DNA from: Prevotella sp. UBA4341
GTDB lineage: Bacteria > Bacteroidota > Bacteroidia > Bacteroidales > Bacteroidaceae
NCBI GenBank assembly: GCA_002393705.1
Contig: DGTH01000132.1
Span: 1 to 9,018 of the forward strand
DNA length: 9,018 nt
Direction of reading: 5' to 3'
Positions 1 through 7,249 of this stretch are shown here, in pieces (the stretch's first letter is position 1; each line of letters opens with the position of its first letter). The notes below the pieces were generated by a model. It made no database searches. It was not told the origin of the DNA and saw nothing but the letters and a program-made list of their open reading frames with translations. The translations under genes and the position numbers were made by a program.

Positions 1-21
1 CAACACCCAACACCCAACACC
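1..21. repeat. Tandem heptamer repeat, three copies of CAACACC
   Basis: Bases 1-7, 8-14 and 15-21 are three identical copies of CAACACC. The array starts at the window edge, so it may continue to the left. It is read through by the open frame of the outer-membrane protein gene, where it encodes a Thr/Pro/His/Gln-rich stretch. All three frames of the unit are open and give circular permutations of the same heptapeptide. Because 7 is not a multiple of 3, gain or loss of one unit would shift the frame of the downstream barrel. If the true start is the ATG at 29, the array is instead 5' untranslated sequence. Confidence 0.85.
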
Positions 22-688
22 CTCCAGAATGACCCTCTCACTGCACGCCACAAACGGCCTCTTAGCCTTCAACCACAAGAACGGCGTGCAGATGAGCCCC
101 GAAATGGCCAACCGCTACGACTACAGCGACTACCTGCCCACACGAGCTGCCACAGAAACAGGCGAGCCCATCTGGCTGACCGGCTACGAGGAGCGCCAGC
201 ACCACAGCCACCCCATAGCCATAGGACTCACGGCCAGCTACGCCCTCAGCGAGCGGCTCAGCATAGGCAGTGGCCTGATATATACATGGCTGAAGTCAGA
301 CTTCACCAGCGTAGTGAAGCAGACGCACATCACCACCAAGCAGACCCTGCACTACATCGGCATTCCGCTGAACGTAGAATACCGCCTGCTGAAGGGCCGC
401 AAGTGGAGCGCCTACGTGAGCAGCGGCATAGAGGCCGACTGGAACATCAGCGCACGCAGCGAGACGGAAGGTGTAAAAACCACCATGAGCCGCGACCGCC
501 TGCAGTTTTCGCTCGGTGCGGCCATTGGCGCTGAATACGAAGTTCTGCCCCGCCTCAACCTGTACGCCGAGCCTGGGTTCCGCTACTATTTTGACAATGG
601 AAGCCCCGTGCAGAACTTCTTCAAAGAGAAGCCTGCATCCTGGAGCCTCCAGTTGGGAGTACGCTTTAATTTGTCTAACAATGATTGA
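2..688 (+). CDS. Outer-membrane beta-barrel protein, C-terminal part (5' truncated)
   Basis: The frame is open from base 2 to the TGA at 686-688, giving 228 visible residues. The first ATG, at 29, is followed by neither a signal peptide nor a membrane segment, so I take it as internal and the gene as entering from the left. The visible protein is a run of alternating-polarity strands with Gly and aromatic residues, for example around HPIAIGLTASYAL, LHYIGIPLNVEYRLL, LQFSLGAAIGAEYEVL and WSLQLGVRFNL at the C-terminus. This matches small 8- to 10-strand barrels of the PorT / OMP_b-brl_2 kind found in Bacteroidota. The His/Pro/Thr-rich lead-in looks like a linker ahead of the barrel. In this phylum such barrels are sometimes fused to a cytoplasmic domain and a membrane helix, but that part would lie outside the window. 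It faces the glycosidase operon tail to tail, so a shared role is not implied. Ligand and function are unknown. Confidence 0.75.
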   Translation, partial: NTQHPTPSRMTLSLHATNGLLAFNHKNGVQMSPEMANRYDYSDYLPTRAATETGEPIWLTGYEERQHHSHPIAIGLTASYALSERLSIGSGLIYTWLKSDFTSVVKQTHITTKQTLHYIGIPLNVEYRLLKGRKWSAYVSSGIEADWNISARSETEGVKTTMSRDRLQFSLGAAIGAEYEVLPRLNLYAEPGFRYYFDNGSPVQNFFKEKPASWSLQLGVRFNLSNND

Positions 689-691
689 TTA
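686..691. other. Abutting convergent stop codons, no intergenic base
   Basis: TGA at 686-688 ends the + strand barrel gene, and bases 689-691 (TTA on +, TAA on -) end the - strand GH31 gene. No base lies between them, so each transcript must terminate inside the opposite coding sequence or overlap it. I see no GC-rich hairpin followed by a T-run on either strand close to the junction. Confidence 0.9.
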
Positions 692-3076
692 CTTTTCTAC
701 GACCGTCAGCTTGGCGTCGCCGGGACGGTAGAGCAGGCCGGTGCAGCGCTTGGCAGAGGCCTTATAGGTCTTCAGCTCTAACTGGTCCCACTTAATCTGG
801 TCGGTACGCTGGGCCAAGGGGGCGTGGGGAATGACGGAGCCGTCGCGCACAAGGATGACGGCAGGTATCTCGCCGGCCTTGATGGTCTGCCAGCCGCTCT
901 GATAGACCTTGCCCGTCTGGTAGTCAATCCAGGAGCCCACCTCCGCTCCCTCCCCAAGGGAGGGGAGATAGACTACGCGCTCGTCGCCGCTCTCCATGAG
1001 GGGGGCCACGAGGATTTGCGAACCGAAGAGGTACTCGTCTTCAATGAGCCAAGCGCCGGGGTCGTGCGGAAACTCCACGAAGAGGGCACGCACCATGGGC
1101 AGGCCACGCTCGCTGCAGTCCTTAGCCTGCGCATAGACGTAGGGCATGAGCCGGTACTTCATTTCGGCAGCCTGACGGAACGCCTTGGTGAACGACTCCG
1201 AGATGAGCCATGGTTCCGTAGGCGGTGCACCGTGGGCACGCGTATGGCTGCTGAGGAAGCCGAAGGGCAGCCAGCGACGGTAGATGTCCTCGGGCGAGGC
1301 GGTGACGAAACCGCCCATGTCGTGGCTCCAGAAGGAGAAGCCGGAGAGTCCGAAGCTGAGACCGCCTCTCAGGTCGCCCAGCATGCCGGTGTTCGTAGTA
1401 GCGGCATCGCCGCCCCAGTGGAGGGCGTAACGCTGCGAGCCGGCCCAGGCCGAGCGGGCCCAGATAATGCCGGACGGAGCCTCACCCCCAACCCCTCTCC
1501 AAGGGGAGAGGGGAGATTTTGCGAAGCTGTCAATCACTTCGAAGAGGGCCTTGTTGTATCGCAGGGGGTAGAGGTTGTGCTCGTAGAGTCCGCCACGCCC
1601 GTTGTGGTAGAAGCCGTTGTAGGGGGCCGCCTCGCCGAAGTCGCACTTAATGGTAGAGACGCCCTGCTTCAGCAGTCCGAGAATCTTCGACTGGTACCAC
1701 TTGACGGTCTCCGGGTTGGTAAAGTCGAGCACGGCATCCTCGTAAGGCATGCCGCCGTCGGCATTGCGCACATGGAGGTTCTTCTCAATGATTTCCGGGA
1801 AGAAGCGGTTCTTCGGCGTGAAGTAAGGCAGCTGCCACAGGCAGGTGTGGAAGCCCTGGTCCTTCAGCTGCTTGAGCATGCCCACTGGGTCGGGGAAGCG
1901 GTCGCGCGCAAACTGGTAGTCGCACTGCCAGTCAACGCCGAACCAGCCCGTGTCGAAGTGAATGACGTCAGCCGGAATCTTGTGCTGGCGCAGCTGGCGG
2001 GCAATGTCGAGGCCTTCCTCCTGCGAGAAGTAAGTGATGCGGCTCATCCACGTGCCAAACGACCAGAGCGGCAGCATGGGGCTCTTGCCCGTGATGTTGG
2101 TATATTCGTCGAGAATGTCCTTAGGCTCTCCGAAGAAGACGAAAAGGTCAATCTGCTCGTCGGCCATGAAGAGGCGCTGCGCACCGATGTAGCTCTGGCC
2201 GAAGTCGGCCGTGACGGGTGCCGACGTGTGCATGAAGATGCCGTAGCCACGGTTAGAGAAATAGAAGGGCACGGGCTTGTACTGGCCGTCGGTCTCAGGG
2301 CCTTGCGGGTCGGTGACGCTGAGGTGAACCTTCTGCCCCACCTTGTTCAGCGAGGTGAACGACTCACCACAGCCGTAGATGCGCTCGCCGGGGGCCAGCG
2401 TGAAGACGGGGTTGACGGAGCGCGAGTTGTCGGAACCGCGCTTGATGAAGGAGAAGGGCAGCAGCTTGACCTGAGAAGAATCGTTGTCTATGAGGTGGCG
2501 CGTCTGGGTAAGCACGCGGCCCTTAGCGTCCTTCAAGACGAGGCGGAAGGGGTGGCGCTGCAGCTCCAGAGTGCCGTAGTCGGTCTTGTATGCAACGACC
2601 AAGTCGTTGCTTACTGAACGCCAGGGCGTTGCCTTGCCGCGGTGCTTGAACTGGTCGCACAACATGGGGTCGTCAGCCTCGTCCGAGCGGGGCACGATGG
2701 GCGTGGTAAGCAGCCTTATGCGCACGCATCGAGGACTGATAAACTCGAGACTGATGGAGAGATTGGGGTCGTTATCGTAAGCCGCATCGGGGAAGTCGAG
2801 CATCTGCATACGCACAGGCCAGTAACCATTGAGGTTGAAAGCCTGGCGAGGCGAAAGCCGATAGCGTTTCCAGTTGAGCAGGCCTGTGGCCTTGGCGGCG
2901 TCGAACGAAGCCAAGGAGTCAGCAAGGAAGTAGGTATTAGAAAGATCGTTAAAGTCGGTAGAAACGTCTTTCGGCATGCACTGCAGGTACTGCACACCTG
3001 CATTAGTTTGAATCTGAGCGTTTGCTGCGTTGACAACGCAACAGACGAGACATAAGATAACGAGTACTTTTTTCAT
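689..3076 (-). CDS. GH31 glycosidase, YicI-type (putative alpha-xylosidase)
   Basis: This 795-residue exported retaining alpha-glycosidase is close in length to E. coli YicI (772). Residues 1-20 form a signal peptide (Lys-Lys, hydrophobic core, cleavage after NAANA). An N-terminal beta-sandwich runs to about 330, the catalytic barrel from about 335 to 660, and C-terminal beta domains follow. The nucleophile is D479 in IKCDFGEAAP and the acid/base is D557 in HWGGDAAT; LRGGLSFGLSGFSFWSHDMGGF-like text (569-590) follows, as in YicI. The substrate-pocket motif is HFDTGWF (373-379), whereas YicI has Cys-Phe where this has Thr376-Gly377, so xyloside specificity is likely but not assured. Two palindromic repeat copies are translated inside it (about residues 521-534 and 704-714) with the frame kept. 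The start is the ATG overlapping the GH2 stop as ATGA, which implies translational coupling. It is the last gene of the apparent operon. Expected role: removing alpha-xylosyl units from (xylo)oligosaccharides in the periplasm. Confidence 0.9.
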   Translation of the reverse strand: MKKVLVILCLVCCVVNAANAQIQTNAGVQYLQCMPKDVSTDFNDLSNTYFLADSLASFDAAKATGLLNWKRYRLSPRQAFNLNGYWPVRMQMLDFPDAAYDNDPNLSISLEFISPRCVRIRLLTTPIVPRSDEADDPMLCDQFKHRGKATPWRSVSNDLVVAYKTDYGTLELQRHPFRLVLKDAKGRVLTQTRHLIDNDSSQVKLLPFSFIKRGSDNSRSVNPVFTLAPGERIYGCGESFTSLNKVGQKVHLSVTDPQGPETDGQYKPVPFYFSNRGYGIFMHTSAPVTADFGQSYIGAQRLFMADEQIDLFVFFGEPKDILDEYTNITGKSPMLPLWSFGTWMSRITYFSQEEGLDIARQLRQHKIPADVIHFDTGWFGVDWQCDYQFARDRFPDPVGMLKQLKDQGFHTCLWQLPYFTPKNRFFPEIIEKNLHVRNADGGMPYEDAVLDFTNPETVKWYQSKILGLLKQGVSTIKCDFGEAAPYNGFYHNGRGGLYEHNLYPLRYNKALFEVIDSFAKSPLSPWRGVGGEAPSGIIWARSAWAGSQRYALHWGGDAATTNTGMLGDLRGGLSFGLSGFSFWSHDMGGFVTASPEDIYRRWLPFGFLSSHTRAHGAPPTEPWLISESFTKAFRQAAEMKYRLMPYVYAQAKDCSERGLPMVRALFVEFPHDPGAWLIEDEYLFGSQILVAPLMESGDERVVYLPSLGEGAEVGSWIDYQTGKVYQSGWQTIKAGEIPAVILVRDGSVIPHAPLAQRTDQIKWDQLELKTYKASAKRCTGLLYRPGDAKLTVVEK
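932..969. repeat. Intragenic palindromic repeat, copy B
   Basis: This GC-rich element lies inside the GH31 gene. It starts with GGAGCC (932-937) and ends with GGGGAGAT (962-969), the same ends as copy A. Its centre is CCCTCCC (948-954), loop CAA, GGGAGGG (958-964). On the coding strand it encodes about L704-G714 (text PSLGEGAEVG) between VVYLP-type strand residues and the conserved SWIDYQTG segment, where YicI-like enzymes normally have only a short turn. It is read in a different frame from copy A. It is less palindromic than A, and some of the similarity could be chance in GC-rich sequence. Confidence 0.6.
1476..1517. repeat. Intragenic palindromic repeat, copy A
   Basis: This 42-base element inside the GH31 gene has a perfect 9-base inverted repeat: CCCCTCTCC at 1492-1500, loop AAGG, GGAGAGGGG at 1505-1513. 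It begins GGAGCC and ends GGGGAGAT. On the coding strand it adds about 14 residues (521-534, text SPLSPWRGVGGEAP) between the helix ending VIDSFAK and the conserved strand GIIWARSAWAG. The other strand reads LTPNPSPRGEG. Peptides of both kinds are familiar to me as translations of interspersed repeats in Bacteroidota and other genomes (recalled, not searched). The length of 14 codons keeps the enzyme in frame. The insertion sits between the two catalytic aspartates in the primary sequence, presumably in a surface loop. Confidence 0.8.
3073..3076 (-). other. ATGA stop/start overlap between GH2 and GH31
   Basis: On the - strand, A3076-T-G-A3073 contains the GH31 start (ATG, 3076-3074) and the GH2 stop (TGA, 3075-3073). 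This four-base overlap is the classic arrangement for termination-reinitiation coupling. It supports both the chosen GH31 start and roughly matched production of the two enzymes. Confidence 0.9.
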
Positions 3077-5454
3077 AGCTGTATTGTTGCTTTAGGTAAT
3101 CCGTAAGACTGGGCCGAGAGCGTGCCATGACCGCGAACGACGACGAGACAACGGCCGAAGAAAGCCTTGCGCTTGGTGTCCTTGAAGCGTTCCATGGAGA
3201 ACTGCGAGCCATTATCGACACCGACAATCTCGGCTCCGGGAGCGTCGAAGAATACTTGGTTTTCGGCCCACGGACAGCGATTGCCGTTGCGGTCAACCAC
3301 CTCGACATTGATAAAGGTCAGGTCGCGGCCACGGTAGTCAACCGTCAGGCGCAAGTGGTCAGGCTGACCGGCGGTACGAATGGTCTGTTCGCGCACTACG
3401 GCCCCACCCTTCCGGGCTACGACCTTTGCCACACCGGGCTCAAAGGTGACGCGCCAGGCAACGTGGTAAGGAGAACTTTCAGTTTTCCTGCGTACACCCT
3501 GACTGCGACCGTTGATGAAGAGCTCTACCTCGTCGGCCTGGTTGTAGTAGCACCAGAGGTCTATCTCCTGTCCCTCAAGCCAGTTCCAGTGAGGGAAAAG
3601 GTGCAGCACGGGCTTGTCGGTCCATTCGCTTTGGTACATATAATAGATGTCCTTCGGCTGGCCGCTCAAGTCGATGATGCCGAAGTAGCTGGAACGAGCC
3701 GGGAAGCCGTAGGGGGTGGGCTCGCCAAGGTAATCGAAGCCGGTCCAGATAAACTGTCCGCCGCAGTAGGGAGTGTTCTTCACCACATGCCAATTCTGCT
3801 CGTGGGTAGTGCTCCAGGAAGCATGCATGTTGTCGTAAGCCGAACACATGAACGAGGGGTCCGTATAGGGCAGCCACCACTCCTGGGGAGCCTTCGTAAT
3901 GACGTCGGAGGGCATCTTGTAGTAACCCGTGGTCTGCAGGGCGCTGACGCTCTCGGTCATGATAAAGGGGCGTCCGGGAAAGTTCTTGGGCACATCCTTG
4001 ATGTAGTCGTGATGGTAGTTAAAGCCGATGATGTCGATACCTTTTCCCTTCCAGAGGTGGTTGTTGGGGTCAGGCTCATTACAGCCGGCCGTAATGGGGC
4101 GCGTGGCATCGTAGCGTCGTACGATGTCAGCCAGGTGGTCGGTCAGCAGGGTGTTGGCCGAGAGATCGCGGCTGTTGGCTAAGGTTGAAGGGTCGTGGCC
4201 GGCATTCAGAATGAGGTTGGCCTGCTCAAGGGTGAGCGTGTCGGCAGCAGCATCGCTCCACTGCTCTAACACCTCGTTGCCTATAGACCACATCAGGATG
4301 CAGGGATGGTTGCGGTCGCGGAGCACGAGGTCGCGGAGGTCGCGTTCGTGCCACTCGTCGAAGAAGCGTGCATAGTCGTTCTGCGTCTTGCGGCGACGCC
4401 ACATGTCGAAGCTCTCGTCCATGACAATGAGCCCCATGGTGTCGCACATGTTGAGCAGTTCTGGTGCAGGCGGGTTATGGCTGGAGCGTATGGCGTTGCA
4501 GCCCATCTGCTTCAGCTTGGTGAGCTTGCGGTGAAGGGCATCCTCGCTGAGGGCAGCACCCAAGCAGCCGAAGTCGTGGTGCTCGCAGACGCCGTTGAGC
4601 TTCAGGTTCTTGCCGTTGAGCCAGAAACCGGTCTTCGCATCGAAGCGGAAGTTGCGAAAGGCTGTGGTGGTCCAAACCTCATCGACCACGCGGCCATCAA
4701 TGAGCACCTGCGTGCGCACCTTATAAGTATAGGGGTCGTCAGGCGACCATAAGTGGGGCTTGCGAATGCGCATGGTCTCGTGCTGGCCAGAGCCGCTCTC
4801 TACCTCACGACCGCTCTGGTCGAAGACCTGCCAGCGCACCTTAAAGCCGCGACCAGCCACGTCGGCATCAGCCAGTATGCGCCCCTTCTCCGTAGTCTGC
4901 ACATGGACGCCCCAATGCTTAACGTGAACGGGGTGCGTCTCGGTGAGCCACACGTGGCGATAAATGCCGCAGCCGCTGTACCAGCGCGAGTTCGGCTGGT
5001 CACTGTTATCGACACGCACGGCAATGACGTTGTCGCCGGTACGCATGAAGCGCGTAATCTCATATTCGAACGAGCTGTAGCCGTAAGGCCGGTGCCCCAC
5101 CTTCTCACCATTCACATAGACGGTAGAGTTCATGTAAATACCGTCAAACTCAAGGAAGTAACGCCGCACCTCGCTGATACGGAAGTGCTTACGGTACCAC
5201 CCCACTCCGCCAGGCAAGGCTCCGCCACCGGCACCGCTGGGGTTGCCGGCCGAGAAGTCGCCCTCTATGGCCCAGTCGTGAGGCAGGTTGAGGCGTCGCC
5301 AGTGGCTGTCGTCATACTCGGGTTTGGACATGCTGGCCGAGTCGGCCAAAATGAAGCGCCAGTCACGGTCGAAGTTCTTACGTTCCCGGGCAGACGTATG
5401 GAGGGTAAAGACAATGAGCAGACACAGGGTCAGAAAGGTGCGGAGAATGTTCAT
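3073..5454 (-). CDS. GH2 beta-galactosidase-like glycosidase
   Basis: This 793-residue exported GH2 enzyme has a signal peptide at about 1-22 (hydrophobic core TFLTLCLLIVFTL), then a jelly-roll sugar-binding domain (about 25-175, with LPHDWAIEGDF and GGVGWYRKHF). An Ig-like domain follows (about 180-268), then a TIM barrel (about 275-610), a DUF4982-like beta domain (about 615-680) and a C-terminal beta domain (about 690-790). The acid/base is E394 in MWSIGNEV and the nucleophile is E501 in FIMTES; NAIRSSHNPPAPE (320-332) is the usual GH2 signature, and GFDYLGEPTPYG (572-583) lies near the active site. Length and domain order match Bacteroidota GH2 beta-galactosidases. Beta-glucuronidase or another GH2 activity cannot be excluded by eye. 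The gene follows the histidine-kinase gene by 28 bases and overlaps the GH31 start by 4. In a xyloglucan context it would remove beta-1,2-Gal from side chains so that alpha-xylosidase can act. Confidence 0.9.
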   Translation of the reverse strand: MNILRTFLTLCLLIVFTLHTSARERKNFDRDWRFILADSASMSKPEYDDSHWRRLNLPHDWAIEGDFSAGNPSGAGGGALPGGVGWYRKHFRISEVRRYFLEFDGIYMNSTVYVNGEKVGHRPYGYSSFEYEITRFMRTGDNVIAVRVDNSDQPNSRWYSGCGIYRHVWLTETHPVHVKHWGVHVQTTEKGRILADADVAGRGFKVRWQVFDQSGREVESGSGQHETMRIRKPHLWSPDDPYTYKVRTQVLIDGRVVDEVWTTTAFRNFRFDAKTGFWLNGKNLKLNGVCEHHDFGCLGAALSEDALHRKLTKLKQMGCNAIRSSHNPPAPELLNMCDTMGLIVMDESFDMWRRRKTQNDYARFFDEWHERDLRDLVLRDRNHPCILMWSIGNEVLEQWSDAAADTLTLEQANLILNAGHDPSTLANSRDLSANTLLTDHLADIVRRYDATRPITAGCNEPDPNNHLWKGKGIDIIGFNYHHDYIKDVPKNFPGRPFIMTESVSALQTTGYYKMPSDVITKAPQEWWLPYTDPSFMCSAYDNMHASWSTTHEQNWHVVKNTPYCGGQFIWTGFDYLGEPTPYGFPARSSYFGIIDLSGQPKDIYYMYQSEWTDKPVLHLFPHWNWLEGQEIDLWCYYNQADEVELFINGRSQGVRRKTESSPYHVAWRVTFEPGVAKVVARKGGAVVREQTIRTAGQPDHLRLTVDYRGRDLTFINVEVVDRNGNRCPWAENQVFFDAPGAEIVGVDNGSQFSMERFKDTKRKAFFGRCLVVVRGHGTLSAQSYGLPKATIQL

Positions 5455-5482
5455 TAGTGTTGTTTGTTACGTTATTACTGGG
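5455..5482 (-). other. Kinase-GH2 spacer, A-rich translation leader
   Basis: The 28-base spacer read on the - strand contains AATAACGTAACAAACAACAC just ahead of the ATG. It is A-rich and has no AGGAGG-like Shine-Dalgarno, as is usual for Bacteroidota. I see no convincing -33 TTTG / -7 TAnnTTTG promoter pair and no terminator hairpin here, so I read it as an intra-operon spacer. Confidence 0.55.
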
Positions 5483-7249
5483 TTATTTGCTACGAGGTAC
5501 GATGACGACGAAGCGTGCTCCAGGCCCCTTGTAGGCAGTATCGAGCACAACGTCGCCACCAATGCGGCGTGCCATGGTGCGGCTAAAGGTAAGTCCAAGA
5601 CCAAGACCTTCCTTGAAGGTATCGAGCTTGACGAATCGGTCAAAGATATGGGCAGCCTTGTCCGCAGGAATGCCCGGACCGTCATCTTCCACGCTAATCA
5701 TGAGCTGGGTGTCGGAAGCCGTAGCCCGCAGCACGGTATGTCCGTCGGGGGCATACTTCAACGCATTGTCGAGCAGCGGAGTCAGTATGCGGGGCAAGGC
5801 ACCTTCTTGCGTGACGATGGTGAAGCTGTCAGGCAGCGCACTCTCGTAGGTAAGCTGCCAGTTGCCCTTCGAGCGCTCACGATGGAAGTTGGTTGCCAAC
5901 TGCCGGAGCAGCTCGTTACAATGAATGGTGGCCACACTCATCTCGACATCGAGGTTCTCGCCGCGCGAGATTTCCAGCACCTCGTTAATCATGTTGGTAA
6001 TAAGGTGCGTGTTGTGCATCATCGTGTCGGCTATGTGACGACGGTCGTCGGTAGTGAGGTCGTTTTCCTCGTGTGCCAGCACCTGGGCAAAGCCGCTAAT
6101 GACGTTGAGCGGCGTGCGTACCTCGTGGCTCACGTTCTGTATGAACTCGGACTTCATCTTCTCCGACTCCAAGACCTGGCGGTAAGCCTTGCGGATTTCG
6201 CGCAGGTGCCGGCGACGGCTCTGCACGATATAGACCAGCGCCACGACGAGCAACAGGAGGAAGAACGCCGTGGCAGCAATAGCATAGAACCAGAGGCGAC
6301 TGCGCTCGCGCTCCGACTCATAGAGGCGCAACTCGTCCTGAATGCCCTGCATGGAGGAACTCAGAATCAGGCTGTTGATGGAGTCACTCTCGGCGGCTCC
6401 GAGCTTTAAGGCATCGTAAGCCTCGTGCCAGCGGCCGGCACGCGAATAGATATCGGCCTGGGTCTCAAAGGGGTCGTCATCACTGGTGAGCGCCAGTTTG
6501 GCCGCCTCGTCGATACGCCCCTGCTGGGCTAAGTAATAGACCTCGAGCGTACGCCCGTGGACAGAGCTTTTGCCTTCGGCCACGCCCTGCTTATAAGCCT
6601 TGTAACCTTCCAGAAAATGAGGTATGTCGCCCGTCGTGTAATAGACCAGCGTGCGGCGGGTCTCTATGTCGAACACGCGCTCGGGCGATGCCTCGCGGGC
6701 GATGCTGAGTGCCTGCTCGATGAGCCGTAGGGCTTCATCGGGGTCCTTATCCACAACGATGTTCACCAGGTTCATGTAGATGGGCGGCTGACTCTCTATA
6801 TAGCCTTCCTGCTGCATGCGGCGAATGACTTCCCAAAAACAGCGTTTGGCACTCTCTTTATTGCCGCAATACCGATAGATATGTCCCATCATGTTGATGG
6901 CCATATACATCTCGGAATCCAGCTTGCGGTCGGTCAGTTCCTTCGACAGGCGCTGGGCCAGCTTGTAAGCCTCGAAGATGCGCTCGCGGTTAAGCAGGAA
7001 GACGATTTCGTTACACCGCTGCGTGTAGTAGGCATGCAGGTCGTCCTGCTGAACCAGATAGTTCTCGAGCTTACTCACAGCCCGGAAGAAGCGGGCTGAG
7101 TCGCCTTCGTTAAACGAATGATGCACGGAGTCACGAAGCATCAGGTATTCCTTCGACTGCTTATAGTCGGTCTTCTGAGCTAAAGCAGAGCATGGTAGCA
7201 GCATGGCGGCTGCTACCATGAACAGATGTCTCAAGTTACATTTCTTCAT
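5483..7249 (-). CDS. TPR-type sensor histidine kinase (no receiver domain)
   Basis: This 588-residue kinase starts at the ATG at 7249, which gives a clean signal peptide (MKKCNLRHLF, hydrophobic core, cleavage after SALA, about residue 24). A GTG at 7264 would only prepend VIFL-like residues. Residues about 30-300 are helical with TPR-like pairs (ESAKRCFWEVIRRM, DEALRLIEQALSIA, RIDEAAKLAL, RWHEAYDALKLG) and should be periplasmic. A charged helix (about 300-318) leads into one membrane span (about 319-342). HisKA holds the phospho-acceptor H375 in NVSHEVRTPLN; the ATPase domain has N495 (LLDNALKYA), DDGPGIP (522-528) and GLGLGL (548-553). All boxes appear intact, so it should be active. It has no receiver or DNA-binding domain, so it is not a hybrid two-component system, and no response regulator is in the window. 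It sits between two enzyme genes of the same operon, so it may sense a product of their substrate; the signal is unknown. Confidence 0.9.
   Translation of the reverse strand: MKKCNLRHLFMVAAAMLLPCSALAQKTDYKQSKEYLMLRDSVHHSFNEGDSARFFRAVSKLENYLVQQDDLHAYYTQRCNEIVFLLNRERIFEAYKLAQRLSKELTDRKLDSEMYMAINMMGHIYRYCGNKESAKRCFWEVIRRMQQEGYIESQPPIYMNLVNIVVDKDPDEALRLIEQALSIAREASPERVFDIETRRTLVYYTTGDIPHFLEGYKAYKQGVAEGKSSVHGRTLEVYYLAQQGRIDEAAKLALTSDDDPFETQADIYSRAGRWHEAYDALKLGAAESDSINSLILSSSMQGIQDELRLYESERERSRLWFYAIAATAFFLLLLVVALVYIVQSRRRHLREIRKAYRQVLESEKMKSEFIQNVSHEVRTPLNVISGFAQVLAHEENDLTTDDRRHIADTMMHNTHLITNMINEVLEISRGENLDVEMSVATIHCNELLRQLATNFHRERSKGNWQLTYESALPDSFTIVTQEGALPRILTPLLDNALKYAPDGHTVLRATASDTQLMISVEDDGPGIPADKAAHIFDRFVKLDTFKEGLGLGLTFSRTMARRIGGDVVLDTAYKGPGARFVVIVPRSK
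7191..7220. repeat. Perfect 12-base inverted repeat (hairpin) in kinase signal-peptide codons
   Basis: CATGGTAGCAGC at 7191-7202 and GCTGCTACCATG at 7209-7220 are exact reverse complements separated by six bases (ATGGCG). On the coding strand the element covers kinase codons 11-20 (MVAAAMLLPC) and begins 29 bases after the first base of the ATG. The mRNA could form a stable stem at the very start of the kinase message. No T-run follows on either strand, so it is not a standard intrinsic terminator. It could lower kinase translation relative to the enzymes, act in RNA processing, bind a dimeric protein, or be a chance result of Ala/Leu/Met codon choice. Confidence 0.85.

Noticed and set aside
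702..729. Inverted repeat ACCGTC / GACGGT as a possible bidirectional terminator after the convergent stops
   Set aside because: The stem is only 6 bases with a 16-base loop, lies in GH31 coding sequence, and has no adjacent T-run on either strand.
1492..1513. The 9-base GC-rich stem as an intrinsic terminator
   Set aside because: It lies in the middle of an intact coding sequence. The T-run TTTT at 1517-1520 is short and on the + strand side, whereas transcription of this gene is on the - strand. The repeat-insertion explanation fits better.
824..2617. A 597-codon open frame on the + strand, antisense to the YicI-type GH31 gene
   Set aside because: It has no signal peptide or recognisable domain, is fully covered by a strongly supported enzyme on the other strand, and is explained by GC-rich third codon positions. 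Similar antisense frames at 3127-4182 and 5288-6409 were rejected for the same reason.
4327..4344. Tandem 9-base repeat GAGGTCGCG x2
   Set aside because: It simply encodes the conserved RDLRDL-type helix of the GH2 barrel, so no separate element is needed.
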